Positions 42,291 through 52,479 of a stretch of DNA of 64,000 bases are shown one piece after another (the stretch's first letter is position 1; each line of letters starts with the position of its first letter). The notes beneath the pieces are model-generated. The model was not told where the DNA came from and made no database searches. It worked only from the letters and a program-made list of their open reading frames with translations. The translations under genes were made by a program, and so were the position numbers. The stretch is from Coemansia sp. RSA 1200 (taxonomy: Eukaryota > Kickxellomycota > Kickxellomycetes > Kickxellales > Kickxellaceae). The stretch lies in NCBI GenBank assembly GCA_027578915.1, contig JANBTT010000003.1, positions 1 to 64,000 on the forward strand, read 5' to 3'.

Positions 42291-43948
42291 CTACAGATAG
42301 AAGGACTTGTTGAATGAGGATAATCTCGATGAAGGAGAGGGGATAAAGAAATAAGCGGTGAATTCCTAGAAGAATGACCAGTATATTTGCTGTTGAATTG
42401 TGCAGAAGCTTGCTTTTTATTCATACAGTCATACATCCAGAGCAGTAGCATGCCCCTTGACTTAAAGAACAGTGCGCATTTTTAGCAAACGTCTAGCAAT
42501 TTCTGCGGTTGTGCACCTTGCTACTTCTACTGCCCGCAGCCGTAACTGCACTTTAGGGGAGCATATTCCAGGTCTACTTTACAATGGCCAGCGGCAAAGG
42601 ATGCGCCCCGTTTCTGCTGGCAGTGTGCTGTTGTGCTGCACGCCTGAATCGGGTGGCGGCAGCTACGCCGCTCGTGGCTCCTACGCACATCATCCGCCAC
42701 CGTCCCCGGCTCTATTGCCTTCACAGAAGCGCAAGCCAGACTCGCTTATTACAGTGCATTTTAGCGGTTTGCATAGCCTATCCTGCATAGGTATTGTGTG
42801 TCCGTCACCCTACTCACGCATTCTAACAATCTCATCTCTGGCAAACACAGCCCAGCAGTAATTAGATTGTGATTAATCCGCATCAGATCAACCGATTCTG
42901 CGTCACAGCCAGAAAAATTTTTTTTACAGGGCTAGAAGAACCCATCCCCAAAAGGCTAGCTAGCCAACAAAAAGAGGTTTTTCAAGCGTTTGGTTCGATG
43001 GGCTTGTTGATGAGAATCATCACGATGTGATTTTTTCCTCCTTTCTCTCTGGCCACCCTACTCCCCATCTGTGGTGCTTGCTTTTTCCAGACCCAAGCTG
43101 AGCCGCTTATTGCCATTATTTTAGCTTACAGATTGCTTCCAAGCAAGCGCTAAATCGAACACAAAAAACAATGGCAGCGCTAAAAAACAGCAGTCAAAGA
43201 CGGCAGGGGAGAAATAATGTCAGTGGATATTGAAAAACGCTCCAGCGCGCTTGCTCTGCCTCTCTTTCTCTCTTATCCTTCTTTTCGTCCTTATTTATTT
43301 ACTTTCATTTTAGCTCTCGTTTTTATAGAAAAAAGGTAAGCTTCGGATTTCTTCTCTAAAAGGAGCAGAGCGGGTAAGCATGTCTGTTCTCCATCTTGGC
43401 GGTCCCCTTTTCCCACTTTCCGCTCGCCTGGGCCTGCTGACAGCTTCTACTTCTACGCTGCCGTTCGGTGTGCTGCCAACTCCAATCTGCTTGTTTTTTT
43501 TTTTTTGGAATTTTGTTGGATTGGCAGTCTAATTGCTGCTTTCCAACCTGTCTAGTTCTGGATACTCTTCTCCGTGCAAGAGAACAGCACAGTCACAGAT
43601 GGAACAGCGGATAGTTGGGTCCAACGACACATGGCTTTTATGCTTTTGTTCTGGAAGCGAAAGAACAGTGCAGTTCTATTTTCTGTTTTGTTTTTTTTGC
43701 TTCTTTAGCCTGACGCGACGCTGATGTGTTTTGCTACTTTCTCTTTTTGTTGGGCTTTTTGCCAGAAACAGGGAACAACGTCGTGGTTGCTCCAAATATA
43801 AAGTATCTGCTTTTGTTTCCAACAGTCGATGATACCCACTGTATTTTCTCGTCTTTTCTTTCTGACTTTTCTGTCTATATTGCTGCCTACTAATAAAACA
43901 TTGCTTTTGTTTGCTTCATAGTCTAATTTGGAATTCTGAAAAGTAGTC
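42291..43948. other. 1.66-kb intergenic region upstream of Ran
   Basis: The first part (about 42520-42740) is locally GC-richer and holds an ATG-initiated 86-codon frame at 42601-42861 that I cannot support as a gene. The rest is AT-rich. A GTAAGC donor-like site lies near 43373 and a TTCATAG acceptor-like site ends at 43921, 27 bases before the Ran ATG. This suggests a 5' UTR intron, but that is inference. A long T run lies near 43493-43506. Confidence 0.5.
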
Positions 43949-45015
43949 ATGGCTGAAGTTGATATTCCAAAGTTCAAGCTTGTTCTCGTCGGCGACGGTG
44001 GCACAGGCAAGACCACCTTCGTCAAGCGCCATCTTTCGGGCGAGTTTGAGAAGAAGTACATTGGTAAGTTTTCTTCTTTCTTCTTATTCATCTTGAACCG
44101 GCGTTGGTGTGTTTTCTGGCAGCACGGAATTGGCACGGAAAAACTTTGATTTGTGTTTATGAAAACACCGACTGCGGCTGTGCCCATGCCACAATTGGAC
44201 CCTAACAACTGTGCAGCTTGCACTTTGGGGGCGCTTTCTTCTTATTCAAGCACAGTTTATGCTGCGCCTGGGTTCCTGTTATTAGTGTTTCTCTGTGTTT
44301 GTGCAGACAAGCGAACAGCGGCAATAGCAAAAACTACAATCAAAAAGCACTGCTGTTTTCTTTCGTGCTACAATCTATTATGCCACGAGTTCCATGTCTG
44401 CTGGAAGGTGTCGCCTGTATAATCAACGCCCAATCTAACGCATCATTGTGGTTTCGTTTGTTTTTCCATTCCATTTGCTATGTAGCTACCATTGGTGTCG
44501 AGGTTCATCCTATTAAGTTCACCACCACCAAAGGCGACATCATTTTCAATGCCTGGGACACTGCCGGACAGGAGAAGTTCGGTGGGCTGCGCGATGGCTA
44601 CTACATTCAGGGCCAGTGCGCCATTATCATGTTCGACGTCACCTCGCGCATTACCTATAAGAACGTTCCCAACTGGCACCGTGATCTTGTGCGTGTCTGT
44701 GAGAACATTCCCATCGTTCTTTGTGGCAACAAGGTCGACATCAAAGAGCGCAAGGTCAAGGCGAAGAACATCACTTTCCACAGGAAGAAGAACCTTCAGT
44801 ACTACGATATCTCCGCAAAGTCCAACTACAACTTTGAGAAGCCCTTCCTGTGGCTTACGCGCAAGCTTACTGGTGAGCCTGACATTGAGTTTGTCGAGGC
44901 ACCCGCTCTTGCGCCTCCTGAGGTTGCGATTGACCATGAGCTCATGAACAGATACGACGCCGAGATTACAGTCGCCTCCAACATGCCTCTGCCGGAGGAG
45001 GACGATGACCTCTAA
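43949..45015 (+). CDS. GSP1: Ran GTPase (Gsp1/Spi1)
   Basis: Ran drives nucleocytoplasmic transport and spindle assembly by cycling between GTP in the nucleus and GDP in the cytosol. I read exons 43949-44063 and 44486-45015 with a 422-base intron (GTAAGT...TGTAG). The join restores KKYIATIGVEVHPIKF exactly as in the family. The product is 214 residues, close to the usual 216. Motifs are G1 GDGGTGKTT, the switch I Thr in the ATIGVEVH block, G3 DTAGQEKFGG, G4 NKVD and G5 SAKS. The acidic C-terminal switch ends PLPEEDDDL. There is no prenylation cysteine, as expected for Ran. The intron is the longest found in this window. An AATAAA lies 58 bases past the stop. Confidence 0.98.
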
Positions 45016-45291
45016 ACCGCTTCGCTATTCTCGTTGTGCTTTTTTGTTTTCTGTTGTGTTCTTTTTTAGCAAAATAAAAGTATGAGATGCTCTTTTTCTT
45101 ATTAACATTTCTCTTGCTTCTGGTACCACCCGTATTGCTATTATGCGCCTGTCCGTGTACATTGAAATCCACATCGAACAATGGGCGTTCTTGACAAGAT
45201 CGTGGATCCATATAATGAATATAAAAATATGCATTGTGAGGCAGACGTGAAGCACCTTGCCCCAGCCCTTGCGCCCAACACTAATATCTGT
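45016..45291. other. Convergent spacer downstream of Ran
   Basis: A 276-base spacer between convergent stops. Apart from the Ran AATAAA nothing is seen. Confidence 0.5.
45073..45078 (+). terminator. AATAAA polyadenylation signal of Ran
   Basis: A perfect hexamer lies 58 bases past the TAA stop and follows a T-rich stretch. Confidence 0.5.
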
Positions 45292-46131
45292 CTACTTGCT
45301 GAATTGCGAGTCAACGGAGAGCACAGGTCGCCCAGTTGTGCCAAACCGACCACCGCGTCCACGACTGTTACCACGGCCGCGACCTCTGAATCCGCCTCTG
45401 CCTGCGCTGCTGCCACCCCGGCCGCTGGAACCCTTCCGCGCCATTGCATCGGCGGCAGCCTTCTCTTCGCGAATGGCATCTTCCAGCATCTTTCCCTTAA
45501 TCAGTCCGCCGGTGTACAGCGACCGCACACATCGCTCATATGGAGGTGGTGCCGTCTGCTTCTTCAGTATCCGCTTACGTACTTGGGCCCTCCGCCTTTT
45601 GCGACTGGCCTTGCTTTTGGACTTTGTTTTGTCGTGATGTTTGGTGGATGCCGATGATTCCAAGCACCCATCCGCTTTTACGTGGATCACACGTCTTGGG
45701 TACTGCAGTGCGGGCAATGGTATTGTAGACATGGCCCGTATGACCTCGGCATCAATGGCTGCAGCCAGAAGTGCGTTCCTATGCTCCTCTGAATCCGATT
45801 CCTCCAACTGCGCTTCAGGCCGCTGCGGAGCAATGTACTCGGGCTCTACAACCTCGGTCTCCACCTTGACGAGGTTAGATCCAGAAAATAGTTTAAACAC
45901 GGGTACCCCAACCGCCTCAGTTTCTGCAGCTTCGCAATCCATCTCCTCATTATTCCCATCCTCCTCCTGCTGCTGCTGCTGCTGCTGGTGATGGTACTGG
46001 TTGTCTTGGATCTTTATCCGCGACTCCATAATCTTCTCGAACGCCTCAAAGTCCTGCTCGTCTGCATCGAAGACCTCATGGCTGCTGTCGTCGTCAAAAA
46101 GCCGGCTCCGGTCTACCTTTCTACCGTCCAT
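45292..46131 (-). CDS. DUF2011-like fungal protein with RGG tail
   Basis: With the ATG at 46131 (the open frame extends to a TTG at 46146) this is 279 residues. It starts acidic (RLFDDDSSHEVFDADEQDFEAFEKIM), then has a polyQ run (about 55-61). A central part follows: VFKLFSGS, the segment EYIAPQRPEAQ, and AAAIDAEVIRAMSTIPLP followed by PRRVIHV. This order resembles what I recall of the fungal DUF2011 family. A very basic stretch (KASRKRRRAQVRKRILKK) comes next, probably a nuclear or nucleolar signal. The last 50 residues are a GRGG/RGRG tail of the kind that binds RNA and is arginine-methylated. I infer a nuclear or nucleolar RNA-linked role. The family match is from memory and moderate. Confidence 0.65.
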   Translation of the reverse strand: MDGRKVDRSRLFDDDSSHEVFDADEQDFEAFEKIMESRIKIQDNQYHHQQQQQQQEEDGNNEEMDCEAAETEAVGVPVFKLFSGSNLVKVETEVVEPEYIAPQRPEAQLEESDSEEHRNALLAAAIDAEVIRAMSTIPLPALQYPRRVIHVKADGCLESSASTKHHDKTKSKSKASRKRRRAQVRKRILKKQTAPPPYERCVRSLYTGGLIKGKMLEDAIREEKAAADAMARKGSSGRGGSSAGRGGFRGRGRGNSRGRGGRFGTTGRPVLSVDSQFSK

Positions 46132-46425
46132 TGCTCCAGTTGGCAATATCTACAAGAATTCGATTATTTGGAGCTTGTTAATTAGAACTGCAATGAAAAA
46201 ATATGTTGAGGAAGGAAGAACCATTCCATTGCTTTTTGAGAGTAGAAGTTTTCACTTTGAGTGTTGCCATTGCCACAAAATCAATCAACAGCATATTGGT
46301 TCGGCAATCACGTGCAATGTTCTACTAGCTTTGTGATCTGTAAAAAAAAAAAAAAAGAATCTAGAACAGGCGTTATGGAAATTGAGATGGGTAGCTATCA
46401 ATTAAATTAGGTCGTGCTCAGTCGT
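46132..46425. other. Spacer with a 14-base A run
   Basis: This region is the promoter of the DUF2011-like gene and the 3' flank of the lipase. A run of 14 A at 46343-46356 is the only visible feature. On the minus strand it is a T run just past the 3' end of the lipase gene. Confidence 0.5.
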
Positions 46426-48270
46426 CTAGTCATTAGTAGAGCCAGCAGATGATATGGATGGCAGGCGGCGCCGTGACAGTGTTGCTTTGTGGTTTCCAGA
46501 TGGAACTGCGGCTGGTGTCAGCAACAGATTGCTTCTGCTGCTCGAGTTGGCAGGGCTTTCGTCAAACACCTCCTCCATGTCGCTCTGGTGGCCGCCGGAG
46601 CCATCCAAAGAGACGACCTCCACATCATCAACTGGCCAGGCCAGATTTGGAGACAAGGCAAGCTCCACGTTCTTATGAACTGCTGCTGGCACTGCCGAGA
46701 CTAGCTGATGCGTTGGAAGGCGGCAGGTATCCTCGCTAACGCCCATAGCTGCAAGAACCTTTGGGTAAACAAGCACACCAACCGTATCCGCCCACAGAAA
46801 ATCCATATGCTCGTAGTGCTGGAAGCATAGACTTTCCTCCGGCACCGCACCCAAGTCCTTGCAAAGCAGCTCAACTGACGAAAGGGAGTCTGAGCCACCA
46901 TAGAACAACGAGATTCTGGTGCTGATTTTCTTGAGCGGATAGTCGTTGTTCCAGTGGGTCAGCACGCCACGCTGGTATGCGCGGCCCTTGGTCGAGCTTT
47001 TCGAAAGAGGAATGCTCTGTGGCCTTGAATGTTCGTGTGTGTATTTAAAGTCCAGGCCAGCGACTGGCTCATTTGGGTTGGATGATGTCCAAAAGAGCGG
47101 ATAGACAGGTGGGTCGTCATCGTACATCTGGAGCTTTCCGCAGCGGATAATCTGCATCCAGTGCACAATGGCTTTCACGCTTGTATACGAGTACAGATGC
47201 CAGTACACTATGCATTTGGTTTCTTGCGACATATTGTCCATGGACCATCCAAAGAGCAAGCGCACGCAAAGATCTAACGCGGCAACATACAGGTCGCGGG
47301 GAAGCATGTTTATCCAAAAGTATACCAGCGACATGGCCCGACGGCGGCCAAACATCAGGTACAACATCTGCGGCGTTGCTTTGGTGAAATAGTCGACGAT
47401 GCTGTTGTGGAAGCCCCTGGGTGTTGACGCAGGCGCAAGTGCAATAAAATGGTTGATCTTGGAATTCAGGCCTTTGTTTCGAGCCAGAGCCATAAACATC
47501 TGCGCTGTGCCCTGGCTGAACCCAATGTAAGTCAGAGATGAAGCGTCTGTCTCCTTTAGGATAAAGTCAATGGTTGTCGGGACGTCGATGGTTGCAATCT
47601 CGTCTATGGAAAAGTCCCAGAAACGACGGTCTTCAGGCGTGAACCTTAGGTGCTTGTACGAGTACTTGTTTCCACGTGAGTTTCCAAGCCAGACGTCGTA
47701 GCCAGCCTCTGCCAGACGGAAGGGCAGAATGTTGACCCAGTCTGGGTGGCAGACAAAACATTCAGAGCTGAGCATAAATCCGTGCCAGAACAGGACAACT
47801 GGTCTGGTGGAACGCATGCTTACTTGGCGGTCTTCTGGCGCCAGAGTACCAGCTGTCCGAATGTCTGTATCTGCGTCTGCATTTGCGTCTGCACCTGTGC
47901 CCGTGCCTGCGTGGATGGCCTGCGCAATGCGACGGCCTCGTGGACCGGTGATCCTGTGAATGCCGAGCAGAAAGCCATCGGGCGTTTCAGCCAAGTGGTC
48001 CTCGTACGGATACCCCCAGTACTCCATGATCTCGGCAAAGGAGTTGAAGTCGTCAAGGAACTCGCCCTCAGCCTCCTTGTTGGTGCCCAACAGCTGCGGT
48101 ATTTTGAACCATGAAAACACCCATTCAGGCAGGTGGTCAACAACCAGGCTTATCGGAACAACAAGCAGAAGCACGCGGAGGACCTTTTCAACAATGAAAA
48201 ACAGCGCTGCTATCAGCAGCCCTTGGTACTCGGAGACGCTAAGGCGGCTGAAAAACGGGATATACAGCAT
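46426..48270 (-). CDS. Acid lipase / steryl ester hydrolase (Tgl1/Yeh type)
   Basis: The 614-residue alpha/beta-hydrolase starts with one or two hydrophobic segments (YQGLLIAALFFIVEKVLRVLLLVVPISLVV, residues 15-44), probably a membrane anchor. The acid-lipase N-terminal box follows (FAEIMEYWGYPYEDHLAETPDGFLLGIHRI). VLFWHGFMLSSECFV is the oxyanion region. GFSQGT holds the nucleophile Ser near residue 252. GGSDSL holds the Asp near 458 and YEHMDFLW the His near 487. The layout matches yeast Tgl1, Yeh1 and Yeh2, which hydrolyse steryl esters on lipid droplets or the plasma membrane. The last 100 residues are Ser-rich and acidic and may be regulatory. Steryl esterase activity is inferred from family; other neutral lipids are possible. 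Confidence 0.9.
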   Translation of the reverse strand: MLYIPFFSRLSVSEYQGLLIAALFFIVEKVLRVLLLVVPISLVVDHLPEWVFSWFKIPQLLGTNKEAEGEFLDDFNSFAEIMEYWGYPYEDHLAETPDGFLLGIHRITGPRGRRIAQAIHAGTGTGADANADADTDIRTAGTLAPEDRQVSMRSTRPVVLFWHGFMLSSECFVCHPDWVNILPFRLAEAGYDVWLGNSRGNKYSYKHLRFTPEDRRFWDFSIDEIATIDVPTTIDFILKETDASSLTYIGFSQGTAQMFMALARNKGLNSKINHFIALAPASTPRGFHNSIVDYFTKATPQMLYLMFGRRRAMSLVYFWINMLPRDLYVAALDLCVRLLFGWSMDNMSQETKCIVYWHLYSYTSVKAIVHWMQIIRCGKLQMYDDDPPVYPLFWTSSNPNEPVAGLDFKYTHEHSRPQSIPLSKSSTKGRAYQRGVLTHWNNDYPLKKISTRISLFYGGSDSLSSVELLCKDLGAVPEESLCFQHYEHMDFLWADTVGVLVYPKVLAAMGVSEDTCRLPTHQLVSAVPAAVHKNVELALSPNLAWPVDDVEVVSLDGSGGHQSDMEEVFDESPANSSSRSNLLLTPAAVPSGNHKATLSRRRLPSISSAGSTND

Positions 48271-49947
48271 TTTTGTGGGCTCTAGGTAAAGTATGTGGCC
48301 CCTCTCTATAGAAACAGCGCGCTAGCCGAACAGCCACTACGTTTTTTGGCTCTTATACAGCGTTTAAAAGTACAAACAGGATATCAAGTTTTGAATATTT
48401 ACGAAGGTTATTTTTTACTATATAACAATGGGGAAAAGAGAAAAAAAGAAGGCAATGTAGAAAAGGAAGTTGCCAATGGCAGCCGAGGCTTCAGAATCAT
48501 TGTGGTTTTTTTTTTTTTGCTTAATTTCGGTGTACTTTTTTCCTACTACCGCCCACACCACACTCATTGTTCCGCTTTGCCAGTTAATTTGATAATACTC
48601 ATTTCCACAGCGTTAAATTCTTTGTACATACTGGCAAGTCAGAGTGAGCTGTTGGATTTGATTTATTTTGTTGTCCCCTGCATACAATGTTGGCAGAAAT
48701 AATGGTCTAAACGAAAGCAAGACAATACATGTGGCTTGGTTTATACCCTTAAATTACCACTGAATTCCAGCGTGCATAGGAGGGAAATAGTGCAAAAGCA
48801 CACCTTTAAAAGTCGGGCTCGCGGCAGACACTACAACTCGATTGGAAATATCAGACATTTGTGCGTCTCCATGCTCTCACTTTCTGCCAGAACGTCGCCA
48901 CATTGCGGACAGGTCTTTCTCGCATGGGTATTACGCAATTTCCAGCTACTGTTCATTCTGCTGCTAGCAAGATTGCGCTTCATAACGAATGCTTTAGACG
49001 TGCTTGAGTGCGTCATATGTACAGTATGTTCTGTCAGGAATAGTCTAAAATTCAGTGATATTATGTATGCTGATGAATCCGAAAAGGGGGTTTTTGAAAG
49101 CCAAGGAGGGTGAATAGTCAGGACCTGCTTTTTCTTGTGTGTGGAAATGTGTCAACAGCCGAACGGCGTTCAATTTATATGTCTGGAACTCTTTTCATTT
49201 CCATCATCATCTCTCCTCCTGTTGGCCCTTCTCATCTCACACACAATTTTTCTTTGGCAGTGCACGGCGTATGACGCGATGTCCACATACTTTTTTTGTT
49301 CTCGGGATGTGTGATGCAGCACCAATAGATATTATTGCACAGCAGAGAAAGAAGGGATCTTCTTGATGTGTTTTCTGTACATGCTTACAAAGGCCAGACT
49401 TTCGAGCTGCGAGCTCCTAACAGGTAACATGACATATTTCCCATTCCTTCCTTGTAGCATGTGTGTAATGCGTGATATTGGGTAAAGAGGGGGAAATGGA
49501 TTGCAAACAGTGGTTGTTTGTTTCACATATGGTTAATTACTAGATGTGAATATACAACGGGATAAAATTATAATTAAAGAGTAGAAATGTTGCAATAAAA
49601 ATATACATGTATTAACGCATGGTTAACATAATTCGGCTTGGGATGCAACAGGTCTACTTTTTTTTTTCTAATTTGCTGTTTTTGAGAGCATATATCAATC
49701 ACGCAATCCACACATATACGCAAAATGCGCGTAATGTGCACGGTTGCTAGTAGCACAGAGTGGCTGCAGGTAGAAAACACACAAAAAAAGTATAAATATA
49801 TTAGAAAAAATTAATTTTTTTTACAGTTCTTGGGCTTTTTCTTCTTCATTTTGTATATACACTGGAATAGCGAGAAATAGGTATTGTCTAATAGTTCTAT
49901 TTTTATTATTTGAACAACATCCGACATAAAGACAACCCCCTGAATAA
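48271..49947. other. 1.7-kb intergenic region without a supported gene
   Basis: This is a divergent region between the lipase and the CorA-like gene. It is AT-rich, with long T and A runs near 48508-48520 and 49658-49668. Open frames are under 136 codons and lack family features. The last 400 bases before the CorA gene are especially A/T-rich, consistent with a promoter. Confidence 0.5.
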
Positions 49948-52479
49948 ATGAATACAAGTGAAAGTCGATTAAAACATGCTAAACAGCAAAGATGCCGCCA
50001 GCTCAGATCAAGAATAAGATGCAGGGTCAAAAAACGCGAAGGAAAACAACAACCGCAGCAGCAAAGTAAAAGGCTTCTGCTTTACACAAGGCATGCAAGA
50101 ACCCTGGTTCAAAACAATACAAACAATACAAACAACATGACACATTTAAATCCCAGCCGTACGTTTCAGAACGGAAGGCAGAAAACTCCGACAAAGAAAT
50201 ATGCAATGCGTTCTACATTCTCATCTTCAACAAGCGAAGCAACATTGTGGCCGTCAGGATGGAGTTTCAAGCCTCGCTTGACACCATCTGGCACTGCGGA
50301 AACAATCGGCGGCAATAGCAACATTCTAGGCCCAAAGCTTCCAGATGTGCAGAGCCGACTCGCAGGGCAAAGGCTCAGGCATCAGCAGCAGCAGCCTCTC
50401 TCTTGGGCATCACCACAACCTTGGGAATATAGCACCGCATTGCCGTGTGACCCTGCTTCATCTCTGTCATTAAAAGAGCGGCGGAGCCAACCCTTGTCAA
50501 CCACAGTGGCTGCCGAGGAAAAAGTGTTTGACAATTTGCACAACGATGTGGGAGTCAATCGCCAGTCCAGCCATGTGCTTGGCGTCAACAATAGCATAAT
50601 TAAGACAGGTCATCCAACGAGTCGGCCAGAGCTTCACAAATCAACAGCCTCAATAGGGGTGTGCAGCAGGTTGCTGGACGACAATGGAATGCTTGCACAG
50701 AGGCGCAAAAGCAGAATACAGGGAATTGCGGCATTGGGAATTGACAACCAGCTTTGTGGGCGCTCGGAATGTTGCCCGTCATTCCATACAGAAACGGCTT
50801 CATCCATCCACATTCAGGAGGGTGGCATAGACATAGAATCAATGTCTGACTACGCTGCAGACCCCGTTTTGATGGGAATTGGAAGAGGCTCACTGCGTAG
50901 CGTGGACGAAAACACAATGAATTCCATGGAGAGACGGCCAGCACATAGCCATTGCACGTCGTTATTGGAAACGGCTATCACCAGCCGAAGCAAGCTAGAG
51001 TCATCTGTGCTTTGGATGCACGGCTTGGGGCCTGAATGCGAGTGTCCAAGCACCACAATAACACAACAAGCATCCTCGCTGAGTATCCATCCTGCTGCAG
51101 ATCAGAGCAGCACGAATCTTCGCAGCTCGCAACACCAGCCTCCAAAATGCATGTTTTACTCTGGCGAGACAGGCGCTGTCTACGCCCAGTCGCTGCATGC
51201 ACTGGCTCATAGCAACGATATAATTGCCGAGCTGCTAGAGTCCGCTTTAGGAACAGCAGCGCGCACTAGCCAGAGCGGCAGGGCAAAAAGCCAGTTCTTT
51301 TGGATTGACGCCTCGGGGTTCGCGGAAAAGGAAGTTCGCGGTCTCGGAGAAGTTCTTGAGTTGCATCCACTAACAGTTCAGGACATGGTCCAGGGATGTC
51401 CAAGCGACAAAATCGACAGATTTCCCAACTACACGCTTGTCGCATACCGATTCGTACAAGGGGAGGAGACGCGAAACAAGACAAGCAACCATCCCTCTTT
51501 CTGGAAGAGCAGTGGTGAATATGGCTTTGGTAGCAGTAGCAGCATCATCGATAACTGCATCGATAACTGCGACAACGCTGGGCTAGCAACAAACAATCGT
51601 GCACCGCGGTTCACATGCGCTCAGCTGCTGGACCAGACAGACAATGGCAGTAGCAATGGGATAAATGAGAGCAGTGAGGGGATATATGTTGTCCTGAAGC
51701 AAAACTGCATTCTGACATTTCATACCGGCAAAGAGCGACCATTGGCGGAGAGAGTATTACAACGGCTATCTGCGCTGCATGCGGTTGCGTTGGAAGCTGG
51801 AGAGGAGGAATGCGATTCGGAGCCTCTGCTGGGTCTATCCGCATACCCGCCATACACAGCATATGCGATACTGGACGAGGCTACAGACAAAGTTTCGCCA
51901 AAGATAGTGGAGATTGAGCGACGGGTGGATGAAATTGACCGACTGGTGCTTCTGCGTTCGCACGAAGGACACGAAGGACACGAAGGACACGAACAGATGC
52001 TACAGCAGATGGGTGAGCAGCGGCGAGACATTCTTCAGACATGGCAAGCCTTGCAGGCAAAGCCAGCAGTAATAGCATCACTAGCTGAGCAAGCCGAGGC
52101 AGGTAACAGCGAATGTCCAGCGGCAGTGGCGGCCGAGGTAACGCAGTATTTCGGAGACATTCACAGCCGCCTGGTAGCTGCTATCGAAGCATGCGCACGG
52201 GCAGAGGCAGTGCTGGCCCGGTCGCATTCCAATTATTTGGCAAAGATATCGCTAGAGATGTCGAGGACAGCGCATGAGTCAAATGCGACGACTGAGCGGT
52301 GGGCGTTGCTGGGGATTATAGTGGTACCAATAAACATAGTCACCAGCTTTCTGGGCATCAATCTCAAAATTCCAGGACAGGACAGGGACGACACGCTGAA
52401 TTTCTTTGTGCTGCTGGCCTGTATGATTATCTACACTATTGTGATGCTTGCCTTTTGGCGCTGGCGGCAGCTAGCTTAG
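49948..52479 (+). CDS. CorA-family divalent cation transporter, Alr/Mnr2-like, with GIN motif
   Basis: The 843-residue protein is a member of the 2-TM-GxN (CorA/MIT) family. The first 440 residues are Ser/Gln/Asn-rich and cytosolic. From about 450 comes the CorA funnel domain: FFWIDASGFAEKEVRGLGE, LHPLTVQDMVQG and RFPNYTLVAYRFV, as in yeast Alr1/Mnr2. A long helix follows. Transmembrane segment 1 ends in TSFLGINLKIPGQ, so the conserved GMN is GIN here (residues 803-805). Segment 2 (FFVLLACMIIYTIVMLAFW) follows after a short loop. The family moves Mg2+ or other divalent ions through a pentamer; fungal members sit in the plasma or vacuolar membrane. A HEG tandem lies at residues 672-682. Later ATGs (for example codon 64) could also serve as start, since the first 60 residues are not conserved in character. 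Confidence 0.88.
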   Translation: MNTSESRLKHAKQQRCRQLRSRIRCRVKKREGKQQPQQQSKRLLLYTRHARTLVQNNTNNTNNMTHLNPSRTFQNGRQKTPTKKYAMRSTFSSSTSEATLWPSGWSFKPRLTPSGTAETIGGNSNILGPKLPDVQSRLAGQRLRHQQQQPLSWASPQPWEYSTALPCDPASSLSLKERRSQPLSTTVAAEEKVFDNLHNDVGVNRQSSHVLGVNNSIIKTGHPTSRPELHKSTASIGVCSRLLDDNGMLAQRRKSRIQGIAALGIDNQLCGRSECCPSFHTETASSIHIQEGGIDIESMSDYAADPVLMGIGRGSLRSVDENTMNSMERRPAHSHCTSLLETAITSRSKLESSVLWMHGLGPECECPSTTITQQASSLSIHPAADQSSTNLRSSQHQPPKCMFYSGETGAVYAQSLHALAHSNDIIAELLESALGTAARTSQSGRAKSQFFWIDASGFAEKEVRGLGEVLELHPLTVQDMVQGCPSDKIDRFPNYTLVAYRFVQGEETRNKTSNHPSFWKSSGEYGFGSSSSIIDNCIDNCDNAGLATNNRAPRFTCAQLLDQTDNGSSNGINESSEGIYVVLKQNCILTFHTGKERPLAERVLQRLSALHAVALEAGEEECDSEPLLGLSAYPPYTAYAILDEATDKVSPKIVEIERRVDEIDRLVLLRSHEGHEGHEGHEQMLQQMGEQRRDILQTWQALQAKPAVIASLAEQAEAGNSECPAAVAAEVTQYFGDIHSRLVAAIEACARAEAVLARSHSNYLAKISLEMSRTAHESNATTERWALLGIIVVPINIVTSFLGINLKIPGQDRDDTLNFFVLLACMIIYTIVMLAFWRWRQLA
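51961..51993 (+). repeat. 9-bp tandem repeat encoding His-Glu-Gly
   Basis: The unit CACGAAGGA occurs three times and is followed by CACGAA, giving HEGHEGHEGHE inside the CorA-like gene. The copies are identical, which suggests recent slippage. Confidence 0.9.
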
